Positions 19,632 through 28,808 of a DNA stretch of 64,000 nt are shown one piece after another; positions within the stretch are counted from its first letter, which is position 1, and the number at the start of each line of letters is the position of its first letter. The stretch is from contig JAVLUZ010000569.1 of NCBI GenBank assembly GCA_036768485.1, forward strand, positions 248,001-312,000, written 5' to 3'. The notes beneath the pieces were generated by a model that had not been told where the DNA came from, ran no database searches, and saw nothing but the letters and a program-made list of their open reading frames with translations. The position numbers were made by a program, and so were the translations under genes. Origin of the DNA: Mermis nigrescens. Lineage: Eukaryota; Nematoda; Enoplea; Mermithida; Mermithidae.

Positions 19632-20220
19632 CTTTTCAGTGTAAACTACGCAATTTTTTGAGAATATTTTAGCACGTAGACGTAATTTATCAGGTGTAGA
19701 TTGAGTCAAATCAACTAAAAGATACGAAAATGGTGTCTCTGTTGCATCAGAATAAGCTTCTAAAAAATATTTAAGATTGTTTGGATAAAGTTGTCGAGCT
19801 AACGTTTGCATCTGAAGCCTATCTGAAGGATTTTTCATTAAAACTAAATATTCTGCGTTTATTCTACACGTTCTAAGACCTTTGAAAAATATGTTTTGAA
19901 CAATGTGCACTACAGAAATGTTCCAGTGATGACAACCTCGTGTAAATAGTACATCATTATTTGCTTCTTTCATAAGATCGTCTATAATAATGAGCTGGGG
20001 TTCGGAAGAGTGATCCCTTACTAGACTGAAATTGGGTGATCCTTTCACAAAAAAATACATTTTCAATCTCTTCATGATCTTCAGCAAAAAACCACCATAT
20101 AAATTTTGGAGGTGGAGAAATAAAATTGGCCGCATTCTTAACGAGTTGCCTAACAAAAGTAGTTTTACCAGCTTTTGTAGGTCCTGCTACAATGCACGTG
20201 AATGGGTGCTTAAAATCCAT
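19626..20220 (-). CDS. DNA-packaging ATPase (A32/FtsK-HerA type), frame broken
   Basis: The first frame starts at ATG 20,220 (MDFKHPF) and holds the Walker A loop GPTKAGKT at residues 13-20. The second frame carries Walker B LIIIDDL (about 19,980-20,000) and the rest of the RecA-like core with NAEYLVLMKNPSDRLQ. The frames switch at a run of seven A/T bases at 20,049-20,055, a one-base homopolymer length change. Everything else is intact, so an assembly error or a very recent mutation is likelier than old decay. In Polintons this enzyme pumps DNA into the capsid. Only a weak TATATTAG-like box lies upstream (20,251-20,260). Confidence 0.85.
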
Positions 20221-20270
20221 GTTTAATAATAGAAACATTGCTGATAAAGTCTAATATACATGAAGCTCAC

Positions 20271-20336
20271 TTAGCCAGCTGCTTGCACAGCTGCCCAGCC
20301 TGCGGGACGTGGACCCGGAGCTTCTTTGCAAGCCAT
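20271..20336 (-). other. GC-rich hairpin island 1 (or 21-codon micro-ORF)
   Basis: A roughly 60-bp GC-rich patch in AT-rich surroundings. GCTTGCA (20,281) pairs with TGCAAGC (20,327), with a further AGCT/AGCT pair inside. On the minus strand an ATG after an A-rich leader opens 21 codons (MACKEAPGPRPAGW...). A matching island sits at 22,957-23,058. It may be a structured RNA, a message-end element or a microprotein. Confidence 0.35.
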
Positions 20337-20401
20337 TTTTTTGGTTTGTTTTTTAATTTTCAAATCTTTTTTTTCAATTTCAAATTATAAAAAAAACATT
20401 C

Positions 20402-20788
20402 TTATACAGATAAGTTATCAGACGTATCCATTATTCGCTTAATTTCGAAGTTAATTGCGCTTTCGCCCGGGAAAATCCAAAATAACTTCGATTCAAAGCA
20501 CAAGTTTTGCCACATTTTGTAAAAGAGACTGGTTTGAAAATTATGCGCCTGACATTCTAGATTTAGCGCAAAAATCCAAAAACCGCGCATTTTGCGTTTT
20601 CCACTCAACCTATTTTCAGCATTGTGATCCGCTGCTTCTTGCTTCCAGTATTGTTTGTAATTTTCAGAGAAACGATTCCAAAAATATGATGCTACGCGCG
20701 CCAACTCGCTGTTGTCGTACTGCCCGTAGCAGAATTTTGCGACCAGCCGTTCGCAGAAGCTTACGAAAAGTTTTTCACCTTGAAACAT
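20402..20788 (-). CDS. Uncharacterised Polinton protein (128 aa)
   Basis: Begins MFQGEKLFVSFCERLVAKFC; aromatic and basic (YFWNRFSENYKQYWKQEAADHN, GKRKMRGFWIF), probably a small globular nucleic-acid-binding or regulatory protein. No motif recognised and no membrane segment. Supported as a gene by its own strong TATA box (20,831) and co-orientation with neighbours. Confidence 0.55.
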   Translation of the reverse strand: MFQGEKLFVSFCERLVAKFCYGQYDNSELARVASYFWNRFSENYKQYWKQEAADHNAENRLSGKRKMRGFWIFALNLECQAHNFQTSLFYKMWQNLCFESKLFWIFPGESAINFEIKRIMDTSDNLSV

Positions 20789-20830
20789 GACTGCTCAGTA
20801 CCGGATGGCAATAACTGGGAGAGGTAGGGT

Positions 20831-20839
20831 CTTATATAG
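20831..20839 (-). promoter_or_regulatory. TATA box of the 128-aa gene (CTATATAAG)
   Basis: Minus-strand AAGTCTATATAAGACC, about 43 bases before the ATG at 20,788. Non-structural class; shares the AAGTCTATA prefix with the structural boxes but has T where they have A. Confidence 0.7.
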
Positions 20840-20841
20840 AC

Positions 20842-21237
20842 TTATTGAACTAAAAATGGTGGGGTTTTTTCTGGTTCAGTGCCCATTTGCTTACTTTCAG
20901 CAACTTGACGACTTAGGACTACGCATCCTGCCTCCTGCGTCGCCCTATTGTACTCTACGCATTTTGGGCACATTTGAAGCGAAAAGTACATTCGACCAGA
21001 ATCTGTTACAAAGCAGTCTCTCTCTGAGCTACTTTTTTGACAAAAATAGCAAAGTTCGATCATAAGAGGGTACATGGGGCGCGGCAGGTTACGGGCACAC
21101 AATTCAATAGGAGGTCTAATACTCCTACCGAATGGGCGCCTATCTTCAACAGTAATTTTAGGCTTAACTTCGGAAGGTTTTTCCATTTTAATTTCGGATG
21201 GTTTCTCTATTGTTCTTACTTCAGAAAGTTTCTCCAT
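20842..21237 (-). CDS. Small protein with EKPSE repeats and CxxC...CxxC zinc-binding motif
   Basis: 131 residues. The N-terminus repeats (M)EKxSEV/I four times; the C-terminal half has CYFC and CPKC separated by about 25 residues, a likely single zinc site. It resembles in spacing the CxxC domains of the gene at 22,312, suggesting a shared origin. Function unknown; a regulatory or host-interaction role is possible. Own TATA box upstream. Confidence 0.55.
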   Translation of the reverse strand: MEKLSEVRTIEKPSEIKMEKPSEVKPKITVEDRRPFGRSIRPPIELCARNLPRPMYPLMIELCYFCQKSSSERDCFVTDSGRMYFSLQMCPKCVEYNRATQEAGCVVLSRQVAESKQMGTEPEKTPPFLVQ

Positions 21238-21270
21238 TATTTTGTTTTATATATTTTTTTATCTCAGAGT

Positions 21271-21279
21271 TCTTATATA
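21271..21279 (-). promoter_or_regulatory. TATA box of the 131-aa CxxC gene (TTATATAAG)
   Basis: Minus-strand GTTTATATAAGAAC, 35 bases before ATG 21,237. Non-structural class. Confidence 0.7.
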
Positions 21280-21282
21280 AAC

Positions 21283-22308
21283 TTAAATTTTTATGAGATG
21301 ATTCACCCAGCTATTGAATTTTTCAGGAAAACCTCTCCATTTCACAAAATATTCAGTTTTTCCAGACTTTTTACGCGTTTTTAAAATTTTCTCAATAACA
21401 TAAACATTGTCAATTAATTCAACCTTTTGCAATTCGGGTTCATAAAAGACTCCCTCCAATTTTTCGCCCGACTGATCTTTAATTACATAGACTGGTGGTT
21501 TTCTTTGTAATCGGCTTTTTATTACAAATGTTTCTTCACTCCAATTTGGTTCATAGCCCTTTTCAAAAACACCTTTCACTTTACTTATGCGAACCTTATC
21601 ACCAACGTTGTACCTAAAAGTGACTCCGCTTGTATTAATTTTGAAAGCTTTATTTAAAATAATTAATTCATTATCAACATTTACATTAGCTGGCTCTATC
21701 CCTATTGTGCGATGCTTTGTATTATTATAGCCAGTTACTAAGTCTTGCAGTACATCAATGTACCTATATGTGTTGTTTTTTGTGAAATATCGCCACATGC
21801 GTTCCTTTAACGTTCGATTAAAGCGTTCAACAACGGACGCCTTTAGTTCGCTATTTATCGTAAAAAATTCTACATTATTTTCCTCGATAAATTTCTGAAA
21901 CTGTTTGTTGACAAATTCTTTACCAGCATCGCTTTGTATTTTTTCCGGCTTACGTCCGCCTTCTAATATTGCTTTGAATGCATTTATTATAGCCTCGGCG
22001 GTTTTATTTTTTACAGGTATACTCCAAGCGTACTTACTAAACACATCTATGCAATTGAATAAAAATGCGTAGCCATCGTTATGTTTTTTTATTGACTGTA
22101 AGTCGGCCAAGTCTATGGCCCATTGTTCATCAATCCTAGAGACTATTACTTTATTACGCGCGTATTTTTTGCGAGCTGGCTTATGCAGTGTGTAAGTTGG
22201 CTGAGTCTCTAGCCATTTTATTACCGCTTTCTTGTTTAGCTTAGCTTTTTCAACTAGTGGACCTGCGCCTGTATACCCCGTTTTCGGCTCATAATAAATA
22301 GTTTCCAT
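21283..22308 (-). CDS. Polinton integrase (DDE) with C-terminal chromodomain
   Basis: 341 residues. The retroviral-type catalytic core has Asp66 (WAIDLADL), Asp127 (QSDAGKEF) and Glu161 (SVVERFNRTLKERMW), with 33 residues between the last two, as usual for Polinton integrases. An SH3-like region (YNVGDKVRISK) and a chromodomain (about residues 302-341: YVIEKILKTRKKSGKTEYFVKWRGF...W) follow. It joins element ends to target DNA with a 6-bp stagger; the chromodomain may read histone marks. All three catalytic residues are present and the frame is intact. No clear TATA box directly upstream; it may be expressed with the gene at 22,312. Confidence 0.95.
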   Translation of the reverse strand: METIYYEPKTGYTGAGPLVEKAKLNKKAVIKWLETQPTYTLHKPARKKYARNKVIVSRIDEQWAIDLADLQSIKKHNDGYAFLFNCIDVFSKYAWSIPVKNKTAEAIINAFKAILEGGRKPEKIQSDAGKEFVNKQFQKFIEENNVEFFTINSELKASVVERFNRTLKERMWRYFTKNNTYRYIDVLQDLVTGYNNTKHRTIGIEPANVNVDNELIILNKAFKINTSGVTFRYNVGDKVRISKVKGVFEKGYEPNWSEETFVIKSRLQRKPPVYVIKDQSGEKLEGVFYEPELQKVELIDNVYVIEKILKTRKKSGKTEYFVKWRGFPEKFNSWVNHLIKI

Positions 22309-22311
22309 TGC

Positions 22312-22749
22312 TCAATAGAAATATAGCGCGTGTTTACCTTTTGCGACTGCACAATACCTAGAAGAGCACTTTTCGCAAAACTTTACGTCAATTTTCAAGT
22401 TTATATGATTTCGAACGACTTTCAATTTACAATCGTTGCATTCCACTGCAAAGCTTATATCTTTTGGAGTGGGTCGAGGTCCATCTACATCTTCTAAATA
22501 ATAGTACAGCATGTATTTATTCTTTTTAATTACATTGACTTCGCCAGAGCATTTTGTGCACAGTGAAAATGTGAAACCTAGAAAATTTTCATCATTTTTG
22601 ATTTCGAGGATGCAATCGTTGCATCCTGGCTCAAAGAATCTACACCATCTGCGCAGAAAATGCGGCTCCTTATGCAGGTAGGCGCATATTTCGTAATGGT
22701 ATGTTGACATTGGCACCAGAGAACACATCGGACACTTTGGGAGACTCAT
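22312..22749 (-). CDS. Protein with three CxxC zinc modules, two of them a tandem duplication
   Basis: 145 residues. An N-terminal KCPMC is followed by two copies of C-N-D-C, 17 residues, C-x-K-C, each ending in a KxKxxLYxY tail. The duplicated modules suggest paired zinc ribbons. No enzyme motif. It starts 80 bases inside the previous ORF and ends just before the integrase, with a strong GCTATATAAG box upstream. Confidence 0.6.
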   Translation of the reverse strand: MSLPKCPMCSLVPMSTYHYEICAYLHKEPHFLRRWCRFFEPGCNDCILEIKNDENFLGFTFSLCTKCSGEVNVIKKNKYMLYYYLEDVDGPRPTPKDISFAVECNDCKLKVVRNHINLKIDVKFCEKCSSRYCAVAKGKHALYFY

Positions 22750-22918
22750 TTCTGCTAGATCTTAAGCTACGTAATCCCTTATATAGCTTTTCGAGATGCT
22801 TTTTTAAAAGCTTACACAAAACTAGAATTGATAAAACTATTACGAGTACTACACAGCCCAAAACTTCGTTGTAAATGGGTTGCAAATAATTTTTCTCTAT
22901 AGAAGTATCATTAATCAT
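22670..22918 (-). CDS. Small single-pass membrane protein
   Basis: 82 residues. One hydrophobic span (about residues 19-36, VLGCVVLVIVLSILVLCK) is followed by a basic stretch (LLKKHLEKLYKGLRS) and a Ser/Arg tail, consistent with type III (N-out) orientation. No signal peptide. Possibly virion or host-membrane associated; no family recognised. Own TATA box at 22,948. Confidence 0.55.
   Translation of the reverse strand: MINDTSIEKNYLQPIYNEVLGCVVLVIVLSILVLCKLLKKHLEKLYKGLRSLRSSRNESPKVSDVFSGANVNIPLRNMRLPA
22778..22787 (-). promoter_or_regulatory. TATA box of the tandem-CxxC gene (GCTATATAAG)
   Basis: Minus-strand AAAGCTATATAAGGGA, about 30 bases before ATG 22,749, within the upstream ORF. Same decamer as in front of the TBP gene. 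Confidence 0.7.
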
Positions 22919-22947
22919 TTTTCATTTTAATTGAAAATGAAGAGACC

Positions 22948-22957
22948 TTATATAACT
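22948..22957 (-). promoter_or_regulatory. TATA box of the small membrane protein gene (GTTATATAAG)
   Basis: Minus-strand AAGTTATATAAGGTC, about 30 bases before ATG 22,918. Non-structural class. Confidence 0.7.
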
Positions 22958-23058
22958 TACCTTGCATGCTTCTCAGCCACTGCGAAAGCAATGCCCAGTG
23001 CCAGCACGTGGAGCTGAGCATGCGACGGCACCATTTTTTTTGTTTTTTTGGCATGCAT
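22957..23058 (-). other. GC-rich hairpin island 2 (or 33-codon micro-ORF)
   Basis: GCATGCTTCTCAGC (22,964-22,977) pairs with GCTGAGCATGC (23,013-23,023): a 12-bp stem with a two-base bulge and a further CACTG/CAGTG pair inside, about 60 nt in total. It lies behind an A-rich minus-strand leader directly after the PolB stop. A 33-codon frame (starting MHAKKTKK) runs through it. It shares CGTGGA and the layout with island 1. Confidence 0.35.
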
Positions 23059-23100
23059 TTTATTAATTTTTTTTAGATAAAATCGCGCTGTACAACAAGT

Positions 23101-26100
23101 TTAATATCCATAAGGTAAAGTAAAATAATCACGCTGTACAACACGTTTATTATATACAACTTTGTACAATTTTTTTGCATCTTCTGTCACTATCGTATGA
23201 TCGGGTAGTCGCTTAATCTGTGGGAAATAGACAGTCTTTTCAAGAACGTTTTGTTTTTGCACAAAAGCGTTCACCATTTTCACTAATGAGTGAAAATTGA
23301 TCTTTGACGCCACAGCCGAGTTTAGAGTAAATCCTCTCACTTTTATGTGATAGTAAGATTTGTTTTCTTGAGCCGAGTATACCTTGTAAGCATAATTTTT
23401 AGGCCCTCCGCTCACGAATGTTTCTATGTAAGCGCCAGGGCCATAGTCCTTCAATTCGTTAGTCATATTGCCCAAGTATGATCCAATGGGCACTTCGTAT
23501 TCCTCTTTATTCAGCGTTGATTTGAAAATCACGCTGTCCGTGTCAAAGTATAATACTCGATCGCCCAGTTTTTCGAGATGTTCGTAAAGCCTTAAGCGCG
23601 CCTGAGCTGTTGTGTAGGCGGCTATGACTGGGTTCGTATTTCCCATCACTTCGGCGAAATCGTCATCTTTTGCATGTGTCACTGCCATCATGTTCTCATT
23701 AATGGCGTTTATCGAGTAAATGACATTTGTTGGATCAAAAACCAAGTCAAAGTATGGTTCGGGCTCTGTGAAAAAGGAAACTTTGGTCATGTTGTTTCTT
23801 TGACCAAATTTTCCCCAAAAAGAATTAAGCATTAGCTTTGCTAATGATCTTAGGCCCGAATTTTTTGAGATTTTAGCCGCATCCAATGATATTCCTTCAT
23901 GCTGTTTGTATTCCGCTATGTATTTTGCTTTGTCATCATCCGATTTTACCCAAGCAGGCCATCCATCCGATTCCTGCTTCAATTTCATGAATTTATTGAT
24001 GTATTCCGTAAATAGACCGCCATCTGGGTTGGTAATGGGATCGTATTTTTCCGATTCTTCGTAATGCCATACTTCGTAAATTTCTAAATTTTTGTAGCCG
24101 AGTTCAAGGGCTTTGTAGATCTCGATACTTACCCAAGCACCTACTAGAGCACGATCTTCATCATTGTGCTCGCATTGATCTTGTTGATGCGTTTCAGTGC
24201 ATGTTCGGCATAGGGGAAAATATAATTTTTCCCCAAATCGGTATGGCAACACTGGGTGGTATAGGCCTTTAGGTGGTAAAATTTTGGCCTTGATTAGTCC
24301 TTCATATGGTCGCTTTTCAGCCGTAATTTCTGAAAAGTTTTCCGTCAAAATCTGAGGATGTCCAATCGGGTAAACGCCATATTTGTTAACAGTCGGGTAA
24401 AGACTGCATATGTCTGTATAACTGATTTTTTCCATGGGAGCGCCGTTTTGATCCCTCTTGATCTTTTCAAGCAATTTTATGGCATTTGTTCTTCCACCAT
24501 AAAATGCTTCCCTGGGATCCATCGGGTCTACAATCTTGATTGAGCTGAAAAATTTTCTCATTTCAAAATTTGATCTTAGTTCTCTGTTCAGCTCGCATTC
24601 CCACATTTCCGTTACCATGTAGCCTTGAGCCTCTATTGCTTTTCGCCGCCTTATTGTGTTTTGGTATGCCTCTTCCGCCGTTGTGATTTGGTCGGCTGTA
24701 AGTTTAGTCCGCTTTTTCATGCACTTCGGACAACCGTGCCAGTAACAGCCATTATATTCGTACACATTCTTGTCATGTACGCCATCAACTCGGTAGTCGC
24801 CAATTTTTTGTTCGCCCATGTTTCGCGCATGTCTGATATTAATTTTTTGCGCTTCGCTCAGCCACTTTAGCCATTTGATCGCCGTAATCGATTGTTTTTC
24901 GGCTCTCCTGTAGCCACCATGCGGCACTATGCCGATTGTATTTGCTTGCAAATAAGTTGATCTAAAAACTTTATTGCAAGCACTGGCGATTGTCAATGAT
25001 GTTTCAAACGGGTCAATGCCCGTTTCCGCCATGAATAATTTTTTGAAATTTTAGGCAGCACCGCCTCAAAATGTCAACATCAGACTCGCAGTAGGCCAAA
25101 AGTTCAGATCTAAAATTGAACATTTTGCCTTTTTGCTCTTTGTGCCATTTGTAAAATTCCTCTCGGTTCTTAGGGTTCATTGTAGCCGGGGAGTAGTACC
25201 ATGCATCCGGCCACTCACCCTCATAATTTTCATTTTTCGCCGTGTTGTAAAGATGCGGAAAATGGCCTTTTTTGAGTTCTGGCTCATCAAAAGTTTTTGG
25301 TAATGCTGATAGAGCCATTGGTAGGAAATTGTAAGAGTCAATCACTTTCAGTGAGCCTGCTGTTAAGCTCATAATTTCCAGCCCACGGGTGACTATTGTG
25401 GGCACTACGGCCTGTTTGAACAGATATTTCAAGATGAAGTGACCGTCAAAGCCTTTTGCATTGTGTGCAATGGCTGTTGTATTTTCTAGGCCAAACAGGA
25501 AATTGCAAAATTCAATTTCGCAGTTCTTTCCTGAAAATAATCGGCGATTCTCGCCGCAATGTTCGCAAAGTCCGAGTGGTCCATCCTTGCATTTCATGCA
25601 CACTACATGAGCAATGCACAAGTTTGGCTCATGCTCTAGTCGAACTCCAGCTTTAGTATTGCCACAGATCTTTTCCTGGCGCGTTTCAAAATCGAAAAAC
25701 ACGTACTTTGTGTTTTTCTTTTCATCCTTTTCAATTTCTAACAGTTTCATGTAACATTTATGATCGTTTTTAGGCACATCCATTTTACAAATCTTGCAAT
25801 AAAATTGACCACATTTATGTTTCCGTATTCTATCGGCTCTATTAATGTGCAGGCCGCATTTTTCACACCGTTTCATTTGCTGGCAAATTGATGTTCCATT
25901 TTTGCCAACTTTTTTATGTCTGTCAAAGCATTGCTGGCCTCTGAAGAGTCGGCCACAGTCTTTGCATTCTATCAGAGCAATGTTTGGACATATAGGTCCA
26001 TGACAACAAGGGCAAACTCTGGAGCAGCGGTGCTCGTTTTTGTTATTGTATCCCTTATTGCACGCTTCGCAAAAATATCCACGGTTCATAAAGCCAGCTA

Positions 26101-27022
26101 TACTACCAATAACATCAAAATGATTGTCATGATGGTAAAGATGAAGGACCTTTCCAGCTAAAGGTCCTTCAAAAATTATGGCGTTGCAAAAGTCTGCACT
26201 GAACACCTTGATCTGGTATTCAGGCAAGGCTTGTTGGAAAGCCTGCAATTCAGGTATGCCAAAGGGGCCTGTGTGATCTTGAAGACCCGCCTTAGTCATT
26301 AATTCTAGTGCCGCTTTCTCCTGTGCTCTCCTTTTTGGCGTGTCTTTTTTGCACATGTTTTTATATCGCCATTCTAAGGTCTTATCATCAGGATTGATCA
26401 TGTTCTCTAATCGCGCCTTGGCCACAACAAGTGCACGCGGTAAACATAGGTCGTCATCATTTTTAATCCTCACGAAGCACTTTTTAGCTTTCATTTCTTT
26501 TTCTAAATTTACAAATCTTCGTTTATGTTGACCAGAACCAGTAGGCGGACTCACTCGCACTATCCGTATTTGAGTATCTGGCTGCTCAAGCTGAATCGCC
26601 TCATTTGATTGTAAAATCCGCTCAATAGTGTGCATGATCTGCTCGCCTTTGATCTCTGCACCCTTCCTAAACGGTATTATGGCCGGCTTCTTGAGATTCG
26701 GGTGGGTAAATTGAATACCCACCATGTCCGTTGAATTGCCAACAATCTTCGAGATCGCATCATTAAAGATCTCTGGTAAATCTCGTTCTAGGTTCAAATC
26801 GTCCAAATTCTGGAAAGTTAATGGATAAGAGCGACCTTCAGTATTGAATCGCTTTATCCTCTGAGCCTCTGGCTCCCCCAGTTCATAAAAATAGTCTGGG
26901 GCGAACCACTCATCGACCATTTCCAATTCTTGTGAGGTGCTAGGAAGCACCACATCTTTCAACCCATCATCCTCGTTCCACTCATCAACAATTTCAAGAT
27001 CATCAAACTGTGACATTTTCAA
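23101..27022 (-). CDS. Protein-primed DNA polymerase B with N-terminal OTU-like and zinc-finger regions, frame broken
   Basis: Two overlapping frames encode one enzyme. The first (27,022 to 25,013) has an OTU-like patch (NDDDLCLPRA, Cys193; NHFDVI, His301), a cysteine-rich zinc region (about 317-423) and the proofreading exonuclease: DFET (Asp444, Glu446), HNAKGFDGHF (Asp526), YCESDVD (Tyr644, Asp648). The second (25,032 to 23,101) has YGG (178-180) typical of protein priming, DICSLYP (motif A), KLMLNSFWGKFG (motif B) and YFDTDS (motif C). The frames switch at a six-base T run on the plus strand (25,039-25,044). Because all motifs are present, a one-base homopolymer change is the simplest reading. 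It replicates the element. Confidence 0.93.
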
Positions 27023-27260
27023 ATTTCTTCCAAGTACAATTTTTAATAAATTTGAGAGAGAAATGTAAGAACCGACTGCTCAGTGCAACTTTTTGAGAAA
27101 GACTAAATTATCCTTATTCAAAAGTGTGTAGAAAGTATAGGCTGATCAATAGAAGTTTCTTTGTATTTCGCACTTTCAAAAATTCAGAGAGCACTTTCAA
27201 AGAACCGACCGCTCAACGCAACAAAATTGGTATGAATACAAAATTTTTAATTCCCCTCCC

Positions 27261-27270
27261 TTTATATAGC
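27261..27270 (-). promoter_or_regulatory. TATA box of the PolB gene (GCTATATAAA)
   Basis: Minus-strand GAGGCTATATAAAGGG. Distance to the PolB ATG is about 240 bases, longer than for the other genes, so a long leader or an intron is implied. Three 36-bp iterons lie just upstream. Confidence 0.6.
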
Positions 27271-27280
27271 CTCGAAAATT

Positions 27281-27425
27281 GGCACCTCGCCAAGTCATGT
27301 GTTGCATAAAAACTTGTCTAGACAGGTGTCACACGATATCTCATAAAAAATTCGCGCTTCGCCAAATCACATGTTGTATAAAAAAACTTGGCACTTTGCC
27401 GAGTCATACGTTGCATAAAAAACCA
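27281..27425 (-). repeat. Three imperfect ~36-bp iterons between PolB promoter and right TIR
   Basis: Copies at 27,281-27,316, 27,355-27,390 and 27,390-27,425 share GGCAC-TCGCCAAGTCAT-TGTTGCATAAAAA-CTTG with a few changes. Only here, directly upstream of the PolB TATA box and next to the terminus. Possible activator or replication-protein sites. Confidence 0.6.
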
Positions 27426-27460
27426 AGTGCGATGCGAGTTGCTTGCTTGCTGTGACGAAT

Positions 27461-27584
27461 AAGTGAGAATGCGTGGGCGGATTAGGAAGCGCGCTAGTAG
27501 CAGAGTCAGTCCAAACAGAGTCTCTATGCTTTAGCACTGTATATGCTTCAGCACGGAGACTCTGAAAGGTCCGGCATTACTACT
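27461..27584 (-). repeat. Polinton right terminal inverted repeat
   Basis: Inverse of 12,324-12,448. Ends ...GGCATTACTACT followed by TATATA. Confidence 0.9.
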
Positions 27585-27590
27585 TATATA
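27585..27590. repeat. Polinton target-site duplication, right (TATATA)
   Basis: Matches the six bases before the left terminus exactly. Confidence 0.85.
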
Positions 27591-28800
27591 TGTCCTCTGT
27601 CACATTCCAAAAGCCAATTTTCACTAATGTCTTATTACTGTATCATTTTTCACTGCACAAATGGCTTCATCAATTATGCTGTTGTAGCGGCTGGTTGCTT
27701 TGAACTCTTCTTGCGGATGTTTAATGTGCTTTGCTTAACATGTGGCACATCTAACGAACTGTGGCAACAACCTAAAGCGTGAAATATTCTGTTTCAGTAT
27801 GTAATAAGTTGTAAAGCGAAAATGAGCTGTTTGGAATGGAATGGAACAGACTATAGTCTTGCATTTCACTATGAAAAAAATCCACAGAAACTTGTCTGAA
27901 TACCTAAAGTGGGCTGCTTATTTTGCATGCTTATAATATTCAATCGTTTAAATTAATGCACGGTGCCATGCATAAACGTACAGCTTGGAAATTTGAGGAG
28001 TCAGGCCCACAAAAGTTTTTAAAAAAGTGACTTTTTAGCTAAAAAATTATGGGTAACGTCAAAAATCACTGTTTTTTGATGTTTCGGACAATACTCGTTC
28101 TTTCTAAAACATCAAAACAAAATTTTTACGAATCGACAATTCTTGGGGGTTGCATCCATTTTGTGGGGGTTAGTAGCTATTCTAGGAGGTCGAAGGCCCC
28201 ATGAACACGTAGCTACCGCCAAAACTTTGTCATTCCATCGGAGGAAGAACGGTCAAAAGTGTAAATAAATCCACTATCTGCAAATTTTTCGCGTTCCCTT
28301 TTAGGCACTTATGCCATTTTGAGCTGCGTCAGCCAGAAGACTTTTTAGAACAGACCAGTACACTCGTAAATCGTCAGCATCGAATGGTTATGAATGATTT
28401 TCATTATTGCTCTATTTTCGTCACATTAGGAAAGTGTAGCGTCCATTCTCAAGCAATCACGACATTTTTCATTATACATTCATTTTTAATATTTTTTTTG
28501 TTACCCGGTCTTGCAGCTTATAGTGCCTCCAGCGAATAACCCTCACATGCATATAAGTACATATATATGTTATCTAACACGAACGCTGCACAAATGTACA
28601 TCATATATACTTTCATGTCCATGCATATGGTAGCGCATGCATAGCACAGAACGTATGTAACCTACTTACATTAGCTATTAGCAAAACTTAAGTACATACT
28701 TGTACCTATCTATGTACATACTACATACATATGTATGTACCTATACCAAAATAATTTTGTACTGTGTATGCACGTGGTGTGTATGTAATCTACGCATCTG
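27591..28800. other. Right flank of the Polinton, no gene seen
   Basis: AT-rich. About 27,990-28,200 looks like an old MITE-type remnant (G-run, 'catcaaaacaaaatttttacg'). 28,540-28,760 is rich in ACATACATA-type simple repeats. Confidence 0.35.
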
Positions 28801-28808
28801 GTTCTCTT

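Noticed and set aside
20049..20055. Programmed ribosomal frameshift in the ATPase
   Set aside because: The run does not give a canonical -1 slippery heptamer in the incoming frame; a homopolymer length change is simpler, though not excluded without reads.
25013..25032. Reading the two PolB frames as two separate genes
   Set aside because: Exonuclease and polymerase motifs are those of one enzyme and the frames meet at a homopolymer; a split gene would have no start or promoter of its own.
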